Shown piece after piece: positions 54,274-63,646 of a DNA stretch of 64,000 bases. Origin of the DNA: Rhizobium binae (GTDB lineage Bacteria; Pseudomonadota; Alphaproteobacteria; Rhizobiales; Rhizobiaceae); contig NZ_CP071609.1 in assembly GCF_017357225.1 (NCBI RefSeq), positions 186,001-250,000 on the forward strand, in the 5' to 3' direction. The position numbers and the translations under genes were made by a program. The notes under the pieces are model-generated. The model was not told the DNA's origin, did no database searches, and saw only the letters and a list, made by a program, of their open reading frames with translations. Each line of letters begins with the position of its first letter. Within the stretch, counting starts at the first letter, position 1.

Positions 54274-55946
54274 TTAAATCGGCTTCAGCCGATCGAGCGG
54301 ATAGTAGTTACCCATTGATAGCATGTCGTCGTCCGGCCCCCACCCGGTAATACAATCCTTGCGGTGGGCAGAGAGTACATATGGGTAACCAAGGCTGATA
54401 TAGGGTGCTTCATTGTAAATCAGGCGCTCCGCCTGGTTTACAAGGTCTTTTATCGCCTCCAGGTCGACAGCAGTGTCGATTTCAGTCAGTAGCTTGTCGT
54501 ACTTTTCATTGCTCCAGTACGATGTATTTCCGGCATCGATAGACTTACTGCTGCCAATACCCAGCATCGGTCCAGGCGCGCTACCAGGCCAGCTATTCGC
54601 TATCAGGAGGTCCCAATTTCCGCCGCCCTTGGCAGGTGATGCCGTACGGGCTCTGAGCGCACCCGATTCAAGCTGAGTTACAGAGACAGGCACGCCTATT
54701 TCTGTCAACCAGCCGGCGACGAGTTGCACCGCAGCTACAGGGATGTCGATGTTTCCGGAAAAATTTCCGGCCAGCAATTCTAGTTGGAGGTCGTTACCCT
54801 CTTTGTCTTCTCTGATGCCGTCGCCATTGGCGTCACGGTAGCCGGCGGCGTCGAGCCGGCGTGCAGCCTCGGAAAGATCAAACTTGCGCTTGATGTCACT
54901 GAGATCAGGATGGAAATCTATTGAGGCAGACGGAATCAGGCCAACCCCGATATCGGCGTGTCCACGAAATGCTCGATCGACAACGGCTTTTTGGTCGATT
55001 ACATAACCTATAGCATCGCGGAAAGCGCTGTCCTGCAGCGCTTTTGTACTGCCTGCTCCCTCGCCTGACTTGGTGTTGAATGCCAGATAATTTCGCTGCT
55101 CTGTCCGCGATTGGCCAACTTGGATGTTGGAATCTTTTGACAAATCCTCCCACTGCGCCACCGTAAGGCTCATGCCAAAATCGAAGTCGCCACTCTTGAT
55201 GCCCTGGGCTATCGGATCGGATGTGCTGAAGAACCGGAAAATCACCCCTGCTACTGCAGGCTTCCCGGTGCGAAAGTATGGGTTGGGTGTAAACCGCGCA
55301 AATTGACCCTGCTGAAACTCCGAGACAATCATCGGCCCGGTGCCCACAAGAGGCGCAGGGTTTTGAAAGGTGCCGCGTGCATCGGCGTAGCTAACGTTTT
55401 TCCAGATGTGCTCAGGAACGATCATCGTCCCGTTGTCTATCGGCCAGCGCGTGGGAGACTTGGTTTTGATTTGCAGAGTCTCATCGTCGATTGCGGTGAT
55501 TGATTCGACCAGCTCCAAGCCGCTAGTACTGTTCCACCCCACGTTCAACTCGTCCGGTGTGCCTACAGAGCCGAGCAGATAATTATAGGTGAACGCAGCA
55601 TCTTTAGCAGTGGCAGGGTGCCCGTCAGACCATTTCATATCGGGCCAAATCTTAAGCGTCCATGTTAACTTATCATCGGCAACGGACCAGTCGCTGGCAA
55701 ATCCCTTCCGATCGGGGTGGCGCTGGGCGTCTGCCGCCACGAGCCAATCATACGTGAAGACGAGAGGCCAGAAGTTCGCCCAACTGGCAAATGGGTTGAG
55801 AGTATCGGGAGAAACAATTCCGGCGAGGCTTACAATTTTGTCGCCACACTTGAGGCCAACGCTTGCCCGTTCATCAAGCATGCTGCGGTGGAAGTGACAA
55901 GTATTGCACGCAGCGCGTCGCGTCGGCTGAGATAGATTCCGTCCAT
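54274..55946 (-). pseudogene. SBP_bac_5 binding protein with frameshifted signal region
   Basis: The true start is at 55946, with GGAGGAGGAAC just upstream, and encodes a twin-arginine-type signal, YLSRRDALRAILVTSTAA, ending ALASSVATK. At an A4 run (55836-55839) the frame runs into TAA, while the mature protein continues in the next frame from KIVSLAGIVSPDTLNPFASW. One lost A explains this. The remaining body is complete: KWSDGHPATAKDAAFTYNYL, GTGPMIVSEFQQGQF, IDRALKAI-type VIDQKAVVDRAF. Without the signal it would not reach the periplasm. Confidence 0.8.
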
Positions 55947-56784
55947 TAGTTCCTCCTCCCAATGTTTAGAATAGCCGGCTGATGAGACAGACTGCGTCCA
56001 GCCGAACCCACCATTCCCATGAAACATGAGGGGCTCCTCTGCCCGCAGGTGTGCTGTGATTTCACAATTCTGCCAGGAACTCGCAAGACGAGATTTTAGA
56101 TATCACCCATCTCGTATCGAGATGCTTTGGCGGACGGCTCGCCTTCTGTAAACGCTGACTTCCGTTGAGGCGCTATTCTCTCTGAAGACCACCTACACCA
56201 AACATGCAGCATCAAGGCAGAGGGTCATGCTGGGTGATGGATGGTAGACATCAAGACTTCCATCGAAAATTGTTCTCGTATCTACCGTGAGCGCTGTAGG
56301 ACCACCAGTTCGGTCCACCTTTCTACGGAGAGCCCAGTCGCAGTTACTTTCGCCGCTGTTGAGTCAGTTCAGTAGGCGTAGCACGGGCTCGATCCGAGCA
56401 AAGCTCTGTCATCGCCCTCAAAAGGCAGTGGGACACCTTCGGGAGTGCGCGTAAACTTGACAACGGCGCGGAGGAATTAAGGGCATTCGTGACTACCCAG
56501 CGCGTGCTGGAGATTCTCATGCACACTTGGCCTATCCCCAGGGATTGCCACCCCGAAATGACCGTCGGCGAGGCTTCCATCTGGATTCAAGATGGCACTT
56601 ATATTGAGTCTCTATTTGCCCAAGTCACGCCGCGAAGGCACTTTGATCAAAAGGGAACAAACAATCGCCGGCATATGATCCGCCTAACATGTCGCTCGGA
56701 GCCAGAAAGTTCAGTTGAACATCGTGGCGGATCCGCGGCTAAGGGATTTTTCGTTTAGCGATCCAAGGTCAAAAAGGATAAACG
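55947..56784. other. 838-base region between the wrecked importer and the M20 cassette; possible gene remnant
   Basis: No intact gene is identified. From about 56350 to 56758 one plus-strand frame is open (ALKRQWDTFGSARKLDNGAE, then ELRAFVTTQRVLEILMHTWP) but lacks a start with a ribosome site near its beginning; an internal ATG-like start at 56489 is GTG. It reads like a soluble protein but I recognise no family, so it may be a decayed gene. The M20 promoter should lie in the last part. Confidence 0.35.
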
Positions 56785-57948
56785 ATGCGCGGCATCGAAA
56801 ACTTCGAAAAGCTTAGAGACGAAGCGACGGTATGGCGCCGGTATCTTCACGCGAATCCTGAGCTGGATTATGACGTCCACGACACCGCAAACTTCGTTGC
56901 CGAGAAACTGGCTTCGTTCGGCATCAATCACATAGAAACCGGAATAGCGCAGACCGGTGTGGTTGCCGTAGTTCAAGGGAACCTTGGTAACGGCCCGACA
57001 ATCGGGCTGCGTGCCGACATGGACGCGCTACCAATATTGGAAGCCTCGGGCAAACCGTGGGCATCGAAAACTCCTGGAAAAATGCATGCATGTGGTCATG
57101 ACGGCCATACTGCAATGCTTCTAGCGGCGGCGAAGTATCTGGCGGAGACGCGCAATTTTAAAGGCGCTGTCGCCCTCATATTTCAGCCAGCCGAAGAAGA
57201 CGGCCGGGGCGCAGAGAAGATGGTGCAAGAAGGCATCATGGACCGATTTGGCATCTCCAAGGTCTTCGGAATGCATAACTACCCTGGACTGGACGTCGGC
57301 AAATTCAGTATTTGCAGCGGCCCAATTCAGGCGGGACTCGACGAATTTGACATTACTGTACGGGGCAGAGGCGGTCACGCCGCGACTCCTCACAAAAACA
57401 TTGATCCCATTGTCATCGGCGCCCAAATCGTTCTCGGTCTCCAGACTTTGGTTTCGAGGAACACCGATCCTCAGGAGGCTTTGGTCATCTCCGTGACCAA
57501 GATCCACGCGGGGGAAGCCTATAATATCATCCCGCAGCACGCAGTTATTTGCGGGACTGTCCGGACGCTTTCGCCCGCCCTCCGCGACTTTGCAGAGAAA
57601 GGGATTTTCGAAGCCGCCCAGGGGATCGCCGGCGGGTTTGGCGCGGATGTCGATTTTGCGTATCGCCGTCTCGAACCAGTCACTGTGAACCACGAGGCCG
57701 AGACGAAGATAGCGGTTGAAGCAGCACGCGATCTGGTTGGGCACGCATCAGTCAATGACCTCATCAAGCCAGGTATGGGATCGGAAGACTTCGCCTACAT
57801 GCTTGAGGCGCGGCCAGGTTCTTACATCTTTCTTGGTAACGGTCTGACGGCCTCTGTCCACAACCCCGAATACGACTTCAACGACGATGCTTTGCCTTAC
57901 GGCGTTGGCTACTGGGTTAATCTGGTTGAGAGGGTCCTGGCGCCTTAG
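56785..57948 (+). CDS. M20 family amidohydrolase (HipO/AmhX-like)
   Basis: A 387-residue zinc-dependent hydrolase of N-acyl amino acids. Metal ligands are visible in GLRADMDALPI (Asp), MHACGHDGHTAMLL (Cys/His), IFQPAEEDGRGAEKM (Glu), GMHNYPGLDVG (His) and GSEDFAYML near the C-terminus. The dimerisation lid has ITVRGRGGHAATPHKNIDPI. AAGGATAAACG precedes the ATG. It is the first gene of the second Pot-importer cassette, and probably deacylates the imported compound. Confidence 0.92.
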   Translation: MRGIENFEKLRDEATVWRRYLHANPELDYDVHDTANFVAEKLASFGINHIETGIAQTGVVAVVQGNLGNGPTIGLRADMDALPILEASGKPWASKTPGKMHACGHDGHTAMLLAAAKYLAETRNFKGAVALIFQPAEEDGRGAEKMVQEGIMDRFGISKVFGMHNYPGLDVGKFSICSGPIQAGLDEFDITVRGRGGHAATPHKNIDPIVIGAQIVLGLQTLVSRNTDPQEALVISVTKIHAGEAYNIIPQHAVICGTVRTLSPALRDFAEKGIFEAAQGIAGGFGADVDFAYRRLEPVTVNHEAETKIAVEAARDLVGHASVNDLIKPGMGSEDFAYMLEARPGSYIFLGNGLTASVHNPEYDFNDDALPYGVGYWVNLVERVLAP

Positions 57949-58019
57949 CCAGACGCTGCCTGCCGCAGAACTTCAGAACCTCGTCAATAGTGGCGGGGAA
58001 AAATAGAGGGTGAACGAAG

Positions 58020-59123
58020 ATGAGCATTTTGATCAACCGCAGACGAATTATGCAGGCGTCCTTCGCCATCGCCGTCGCAACTTTGGCAACGCCTGTTGTT
58101 AACGCCACGGCACAGACAGCCGGCGAGGTCCGAGTGCTGACCTACGGTGGGCAGCTCGGCAAATATGTGATCGAAGCCTACGCCAAGCCGTTTGAAGCTG
58201 AAACCGGCATCAAGGTTATCCCGGTGACGCAAGATTTCGAGTTCGCACAGCTCGAGCTGATGCAGAAGACGAATAGCGTCACCATCGATGTCGGCCCTAT
58301 GAGCCAAGGTGCGGCCCTGCAAGCTGCCGAGAAAGGCTATCTGGAGAAGATTGATTACTCGAAATTCAGAAAGGAAGATATCGAGGGACTTGTTCCGAAT
58401 GTGAAACATGACTTCGGTGTTGGTTTTTTCTTTTATAGCTACAACCTGGTTTACAACACAAAGAAATATCCCGCGGACAAGCCGAGGCCCACTAACTGGG
58501 CGGAATTCTGGGATACTGAGAAATTCCCAGGCGTCCGATACTTGGTATCGGGTCAATATGGTTCGGAAGGTCCTTGGGAAGAAGCACTCTTGGCTGACGG
58601 CGTCGCTCCGGACAAGATCTATCCTATGGACATCGACCGGATCTTCGCCAGCCTTGACAAGATCAAGCCTCACGTCCGCAAGTGGTGGACGGCCGGATCT
58701 GAGATTCAACAGTTGATGCTGAGCGGAGCCGGCGACGTTATGATGTCGTACGACGGCCGCGCAGCCTCCGCGATCGCCCAGGGCGCTGCGTTGGAGCTCA
58801 ATCGAAACCAGGCGAAGATGACCTGGGATTACTGGGTCATCCCAAAAAACAGCCCAAATACCGAGAATGCCCAGAAGTTCGTTGAATTCGTAAGCCGTGC
58901 CGAGAACCAGGCAGCTTTTGCCAAGCTTTATCCGGAAGGCCCCACCAACCGGAACGCATTTAAGCTAATATCCGAGGAGCTTGGTCTCACGTTGCCCAGC
59001 CATCCCAAGTATCTTGAGAAAGCGATCCTCTTGAACGGTGCTTGGTACGCCGAAGTTGGCCCCGATGGTCTCTCGAATATTCAGCGCCTTGTGCAGCGCT
59101 GGAGCGACTGGGTCATCCAGTAA
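58020..59123 (+). CDS. periplasmic solute-binding protein, PotD-like (second cassette)
   Basis: A 367-residue receptor. The N-terminus NRRRIMQASFAIAVATLATP is a signal with twin arginines, possibly Tat-dependent, cut near VNATAQTAG. Mature motifs are VRVLTYGGQLGKYVIEAYAK, PTNWAEFWDTEKFPGVRYL and MLSGAGDVMMSYDGRAASAI. It is only distantly similar to the first cassette's receptor (20618-21688), so ligands may differ. Confidence 0.92.
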   Translation: MSILINRRRIMQASFAIAVATLATPVVNATAQTAGEVRVLTYGGQLGKYVIEAYAKPFEAETGIKVIPVTQDFEFAQLELMQKTNSVTIDVGPMSQGAALQAAEKGYLEKIDYSKFRKEDIEGLVPNVKHDFGVGFFFYSYNLVYNTKKYPADKPRPTNWAEFWDTEKFPGVRYLVSGQYGSEGPWEEALLADGVAPDKIYPMDIDRIFASLDKIKPHVRKWWTAGSEIQQLMLSGAGDVMMSYDGRAASAIAQGAALELNRNQAKMTWDYWVIPKNSPNTENAQKFVEFVSRAENQAAFAKLYPEGPTNRNAFKLISEELGLTLPSHPKYLEKAILLNGAWYAEVGPDGLSNIQRLVQRWSDWVIQ

Positions 59124-59212
59124 GCAGCGCACGCTCGAAGCCAATGTGTCGCCCGGCGGCACATTGGCAACGCAACACCGGCGTCTTTGCGCCACGAACA
59201 GAGGATGGCAGT

Positions 59213-60331
59213 ATGTCTCAGTCTGCTCACCTGCGGTCGGATGACCACCCCGTCGCGAAACTGCCAAAACAGCCAGCCATCAAGGATGAGAATTTGGAAG
59301 ACCGTGCTCCCGCAATTGAATTTCGTGACGTCACGAAAATGTACGGTCCGGTCGCAGCCGTCACCGAGCTTTCACTCACGGTGCGGCGAGGCGAATTTCT
59401 GACCATCTTGGGCCCAAGCGGCTCGGGTAAAACCACGGCGCTGATGATGCTAGCGGGATTTGAGTCCCCCACTATGGGCGACATTCTGATCTCAGGTAAG
59501 TCTGTCGCAGCAGTGCCTTCATATGGCCGAGACCAAGGCATCGTCTTTCAAAGCTACGCACTATTTCCGCACCTGACGGTACGACGAAATCTTGAGTTCC
59601 CGCTTGAAATGCGTGGCGTTAAAGCGAGCGAGCGCGCACCGTTGGTTGAGCGAATGCTCAAGCGAGTTCATCTGGACTCGTTCGGTGAGCGCATGCCTTC
59701 GCAACTCAGCGGCGGTCAGCAGCAGCGCGTCGCTCTCGCGCGCGCCCTTATTGCTGATCCTCCGATCCTTCTCCTGGATGAGCCACTTGGCGCCCTCGAC
59801 AGAAACCTTAGAGAGCAGATGCAGGGGGAGATCAAGGGCCTCCATCGCGAGTTTGGAAAGACTACTATCTGCGTTACCCATGACCAGGAAGAGGCGCTCA
59901 CGCTGTCGGACCGCATTGTGGTCATGAGGGGCGGCAAAATCGAACAACTGGACACACCTGAAGCACTCTACGACCGGCCAGCTACTCGCTTCGTTGCCAA
60001 CTTCCTGGGAGAAGCAAATGTTCTGGATTCACCGGAGCTCGGCTTCAACGATCAGAACTTCCGCGGAAAAGTGCCGATGGTTCGACCTGAGCGCGTGCGG
60101 ATCTCTGGGGTAAATTCACCTGCACCGGCTGAGCTTGGTCAGAGCCAGGTCGTCACCGGAATTGTAGAAGAAATGATCTACGCCGGCCCGCTGAGGAAAT
60201 ATCAGGTCCGTGTCGGAGACAAATCCTTGATCGTGCGCCAACACGTGGCGTCTGGCCAAGAGGTCTTTGCACCCGGTGGATCGGTGCGTCTCGACTGGCT
60301 TCGGGCCGACGTCCGTCTGCTCGATGAATGA
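59213..60331 (+). CDS. ABC transporter ATPase, PotA-like (second cassette)
   Basis: A 372-residue ATPase. Walker A is [17 protein letters not shown]-loop FQSYALFPHLTV, signature [16 protein letters not shown], Walker [14 protein letters not shown]-loop CVTHDQEEALT; a TOBE domain ends the protein. GAGGA before the ATG at 59213 decides the start; an earlier frame from 59042 overlaps the receptor gene. Its TGA overlaps an ATG of the permease gene. Confidence 0.93.
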   Translation: MSQSAHLRSDDHPVAKLPKQPAIKDENLEDRAPAIEFRDVTKMYGPVAAVTELSLTVRRGEFLTILGPSGSGKTTALMMLAGFESPTMGDILISGKSVAAVPSYGRDQGIVFQSYALFPHLTVRRNLEFPLEMRGVKASERAPLVERMLKRVHLDSFGERMPSQLSGGQQQRVALARALIADPPILLLDEPLGALDRNLREQMQGEIKGLHREFGKTTICVTHDQEEALTLSDRIVVMRGGKIEQLDTPEALYDRPATRFVANFLGEANVLDSPELGFNDQNFRGKVPMVRPERVRISGVNSPAPAELGQSQVVTGIVEEMIYAGPLRKYQVRVGDKSLIVRQHVASGQEVFAPGGSVRLDWLRADVRLLDE

Positions 60332-60348
60332 ACCGGAGAGGCACACAG

Positions 60349-62124
60349 ATGCAAGTATTTCAAAGAATTGGCCGTGCTCCTATAATCCTCGTGCTACCGG
60401 CTATGGCGGTTCTGCTCGTTGTGTTCGGCGTACCAACCGTCCAGCTTTTTCTCGAAAGTCTGAACGCACCCAATTTCAGCATTCAGAACTATTCTTCGTT
60501 CCTGGGGCAATTTGCCAACCTTCGGGTCTTGCTCCAGACGCTGGAAATCAGCGCAATAGCGACGGTCATCTGCTTGTTGGTCGGGTATCCTACCGCATAC
60601 CTGATCTCGACAGCGTCTAAACGCGCACGCATGGTCCTGATCGTTCTCGTCGTTATTCCCTATCTCACAAGCGGTTTGGCGCGCACCTATTCCTGGGTCG
60701 TTATCCTCGGGGACAATGGCTTGATCAACAGCGCCCTCTTGAATTGGGGCTTCATAACCAGCCCTCTCCCTTTGATTTACAATCGCGCGGCTGTCTATGT
60801 CGGCATGGTCCATATCATGCTGCCGATGATGATACTGCCGCTCGTGAGCGTCATGCTCGGCATCAACACATCCTTGATTGCGGCTGCCAAAAGCATGGGT
60901 GCGAAACCATCGACAGCCTTTTGGCGGGTTTATTTCCCTTTGAGCATGCCGGGTGTTCGAAGCGGAACGCTGCTAGTCTTCGTAATCTGCCTAGGCTTTT
61001 ACATCACGCCAGCGGCGTTGGGTGGCTTAGGAGACGCCATGCTCTCAACCTTCATTGCCTCACAGGTCTCGACCGGGTTCAATATGGGTTCAGTCAGCGC
61101 CTCTTCTTTCGTCCTTCTGGCGATTGCCGTGGTGATGCTCTCTGTATTCGGGCTGAACCTTTCGGGGACGCAAGACAGCGCGCCGAAGCTGAGAAAAGGT
61201 TTCATGGAACGGTTTAGCCTGCTTCGTGTGGTGAAGCAGTATCTGAACGAGCTTTCGGTCGCTTCAAGATCTAAACAGTGGTCCAAGGCACTTTATCAGG
61301 CTCAGGGCGATGGCGGATGGTCGCGTATTGCCGGCAGCCTCACCTTGGCGGTTGTCATTTTCTTCCTACTGGTTCCCGAAGTCGTCGTGATCATCATGTC
61401 GTTTAGCAGCGATGCGACGCTGCAGTTTCCTCCGTCTGGTTTTTCGCTCCAGTGGTATGGCAGCTTCTTCGGTGACGAAGCCTGGTATGGCGCGGCCTGG
61501 ACCAGCATCAAGATTGGTCTGGCCGTTGCGGCTCTATCGACAGTCTTGGGGACCTTGGCCGCTTATGGCCTTAGCCGGATCGCGTCCGATATTCGAGGCT
61601 GGCTGACGATGGTGATCCTCGCCCCAATCACAATACCTGTCATAGTCGTCGGCGTGGCAAGCTACTTCGGCCTGGTCAATCTGGGGATGATTGGAACTGA
61701 GACGGGCATCGTGCTTGCCCATACGATTGGCGCAATCAGCTACGTTGTCGTTATAGTCTCAGCGACTCTCGCCAATTTCGACAGGCGCCTGGAGCAGGCG
61801 GCGAAAAGTATGGGCGCCAAGCCTTTTACCGCTTTCATGCGGGTGACATTCCCTCTGATCCGACCGGGGATCATTGGCGGCGCGCTCTTCGCATTCATCC
61901 ATTCGTTTGACGAAGTGGTCGTGACGTCTTTGGTCAGCGGGTATTCGGTCCGAACGTTACCACTGAAAATGTGGGAAAACATCCGCAATGAGATCGATCC
62001 GACAGTGGCCGCTGTGGCGTCTCTCCTGACCCTTCTGCCGATCCTGTGGATGATCGCGCTTTACGTCACTTGGTGGCGCGCCAGGAGCAGCTCTCAGAAT
62101 ACGGTCCTTGAGGCAACAGCTTAA
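60349..62124 (+). CDS. fused PotB-PotC permease
   Basis: A 591-residue protein joining both membrane subunits. The first half (about 1-290) has TM segments and the EAA loop AAAKSMGAKPSTAFWRVYFP; the second half (about 330-590) has its own EAA loop QAAKSMGAKPFTAFMRVTFP and the PotC-type IHSFDEVVVTSLVSG. A hydrophilic linker of about 40-50 residues (KLRKGFMERFSLLRVVKQYL and after) connects them. GGAGAGG before the ATG at 60349 supports this start; an ATG at 60328 overlaps the ATPase stop as ATGA. In the first cassette the same subunits are separate genes. Confidence 0.92.
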   Translation: MQVFQRIGRAPIILVLPAMAVLLVVFGVPTVQLFLESLNAPNFSIQNYSSFLGQFANLRVLLQTLEISAIATVICLLVGYPTAYLISTASKRARMVLIVLVVIPYLTSGLARTYSWVVILGDNGLINSALLNWGFITSPLPLIYNRAAVYVGMVHIMLPMMILPLVSVMLGINTSLIAAAKSMGAKPSTAFWRVYFPLSMPGVRSGTLLVFVICLGFYITPAALGGLGDAMLSTFIASQVSTGFNMGSVSASSFVLLAIAVVMLSVFGLNLSGTQDSAPKLRKGFMERFSLLRVVKQYLNELSVASRSKQWSKALYQAQGDGGWSRIAGSLTLAVVIFFLLVPEVVVIIMSFSSDATLQFPPSGFSLQWYGSFFGDEAWYGAAWTSIKIGLAVAALSTVLGTLAAYGLSRIASDIRGWLTMVILAPITIPVIVVGVASYFGLVNLGMIGTETGIVLAHTIGAISYVVVIVSATLANFDRRLEQAAKSMGAKPFTAFMRVTFPLIRPGIIGGALFAFIHSFDEVVVTSLVSGYSVRTLPLKMWENIRNEIDPTVAAVASLLTLLPILWMIALYVTWWRARSSSQNTVLEATA

Positions 62125-62336
62125 AGAACAAGGGCCTCCCGCGGCGGGACATACTCTTGAAAGCCCGCCATCAACCTCTCGCTCGTCTTGTTTCGCGGTA
62201 TTCGCCAAGCCTCTCGAGCAGCCAATAAATTCGAAGCTTTCACCAGAAAGTGGAAGCAAATTTAGATCCTATGGAGCAGGCCTCTTGCTGCGAGAAGCGC
62301 ATGACTGTTTCCAGGTCCGAGCCAACAGGAGCCGCT

Positions 62337-63515
62337 ATGCCAGCCCTTTATTTCACCGAAAACGAGTACCAGGCGCGACTCGCCGCAACAAAAGTGGAAA
62401 TGCAGACATCAGGACTTGATACCCTCATTCTTTCTGATCCGGCCAACATCTTCTACCTGACCGGCTTCGACGCATGGGCATTTTATGCTCCACTGTTTCT
62501 TGTCGTCGCCGCCAACGAGGATCAACCGATCTGGATCGGCCGGTTCATGGACGCTGTTTCGGCTCGCGATACGACCTATATGCGCGAGGAGAACATCCGC
62601 GCGTATCCAGACAGTTTCGTTCAATCGACCACCTCACACCCCGTTCAGCCGGTATCGGAAATCTTGAAGGAACGGCGCCTCGACAAAGGTGTAATCGGCG
62701 TTGAGATGGGCGCGTATTATTATACTGCCCGTATCCACGCCGAGTTTGTCAACTCCCTGCCGAACGCACGGTTCGAGGATGCCGAACTCTTGGTCAATCG
62801 CGTAAGGTTGGTAAAGAGCAGTGCAGAGCAGACCTATATGCGCCAAGCCGGTCGAATCGTAGATGCGGCGATGTCCGCTGCAGTCGAAAAATGCGCCCCA
62901 GGTGTGCGCGAGTGCGACGTGGTTGCAGAGATATACAAGGCGCAGATTTCTGGGCTTCCTGACGCCGGTGGCGTTTATACGACAAGCCCTCCGCATTTTT
63001 GTGCCGATGAACGCGTGCGCACACCGCATGGCCTGTGGACTGATCGCCCTTTGAAGAGAGATGCGCCCCTCAACATCGAGATCGCAGGATCGCGCCTTCA
63101 CTACCATTGCCCGATGACACGCACGGTATTTCTGGGCCGGCCGCCGGACAGCTACCGCAGGCTTGCCGCGGCCGTGGTCGAGGGATTGAACACGACGATG
63201 GGCAGCATCCGTCCAGGCATGGCGGCCGAAGAGGTCGAATTGGTGTGGCGCGGGTCGATCGCAAAGCACGGTTTCGAGAAGGAAGCACGCCTCGGCTATT
63301 CGATCGGTCTCGGTTTTCCGCCGACATGGGGCGAGCGTACGGTCAGCTTGCGTCCCGGAGACAAGACAGTCTTGCAGCCGGGCATGGCGTTCCACTGCAT
63401 GTCCGGGCTTTGGCTCGATGACACTGGCATTGCGATCACGCAATCCTTCCTGGTGACCGAGGAAGGAAATGAGCCTCTGACGCAATTCGAGCGAGAGTTG
63501 GTTTCCATCTCGTAG
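62337..63515 (+). CDS. M24 family hydrolase, ectoine hydrolase (EutD/DoeA)-like
   Basis: A 392-residue protein matching the EutD/DoeA branch of M24 throughout: DTLILSDPANIFYLTGFDAW, a VQSTTSHPV stretch, GVIGVEMGAYYYTAR, PGVRECDVVAEIYKAQ, EIAGSRLHYHCPMTRTVFLG, and YSIGLGFPPTWGERTVSL with MAFHCMSGLW. The peptidase metal ligands are absent, as in metal-free M24 enzymes. EutD opens the ectoine ring; other eut genes (eutBC) are not near, so a related cyclic or N-acyl substrate is possible. AGGAG stands before the ATG at 62337. It follows the fused permease. Confidence 0.88.
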   Translation: MPALYFTENEYQARLAATKVEMQTSGLDTLILSDPANIFYLTGFDAWAFYAPLFLVVAANEDQPIWIGRFMDAVSARDTTYMREENIRAYPDSFVQSTTSHPVQPVSEILKERRLDKGVIGVEMGAYYYTARIHAEFVNSLPNARFEDAELLVNRVRLVKSSAEQTYMRQAGRIVDAAMSAAVEKCAPGVRECDVVAEIYKAQISGLPDAGGVYTTSPPHFCADERVRTPHGLWTDRPLKRDAPLNIEIAGSRLHYHCPMTRTVFLGRPPDSYRRLAAAVVEGLNTTMGSIRPGMAAEEVELVWRGSIAKHGFEKEARLGYSIGLGFPPTWGERTVSLRPGDKTVLQPGMAFHCMSGLWLDDTGIAITQSFLVTEEGNEPLTQFERELVSIS

Positions 63516-63593
63516 CCTCGTGGAGTGAGGTTCTTGTCCAGCCGGAAATAGAATGCTTCGCCTGCGCCATAGTGGTCGCGGATTTCTGAGCTT

Positions 63594-63612
63594 GCGCCAC
63601 ATCCTGTGGCGC
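63594..63612 (+). promoter_or_regulatory. hairpin between M24 and DUF2817 genes
   Basis: GCGCCACA and TGTGGCGC are exact complements around a three-base loop. It lies 34 bases upstream of the DUF2817 start and 78 bases after the M24 stop. It may stabilise or attenuate the transcript; no T-run follows. Confidence 0.5.
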
Positions 63613-63646
63613 CAGCGCACCCCTACCCCATAGTGATAAAGACGCC

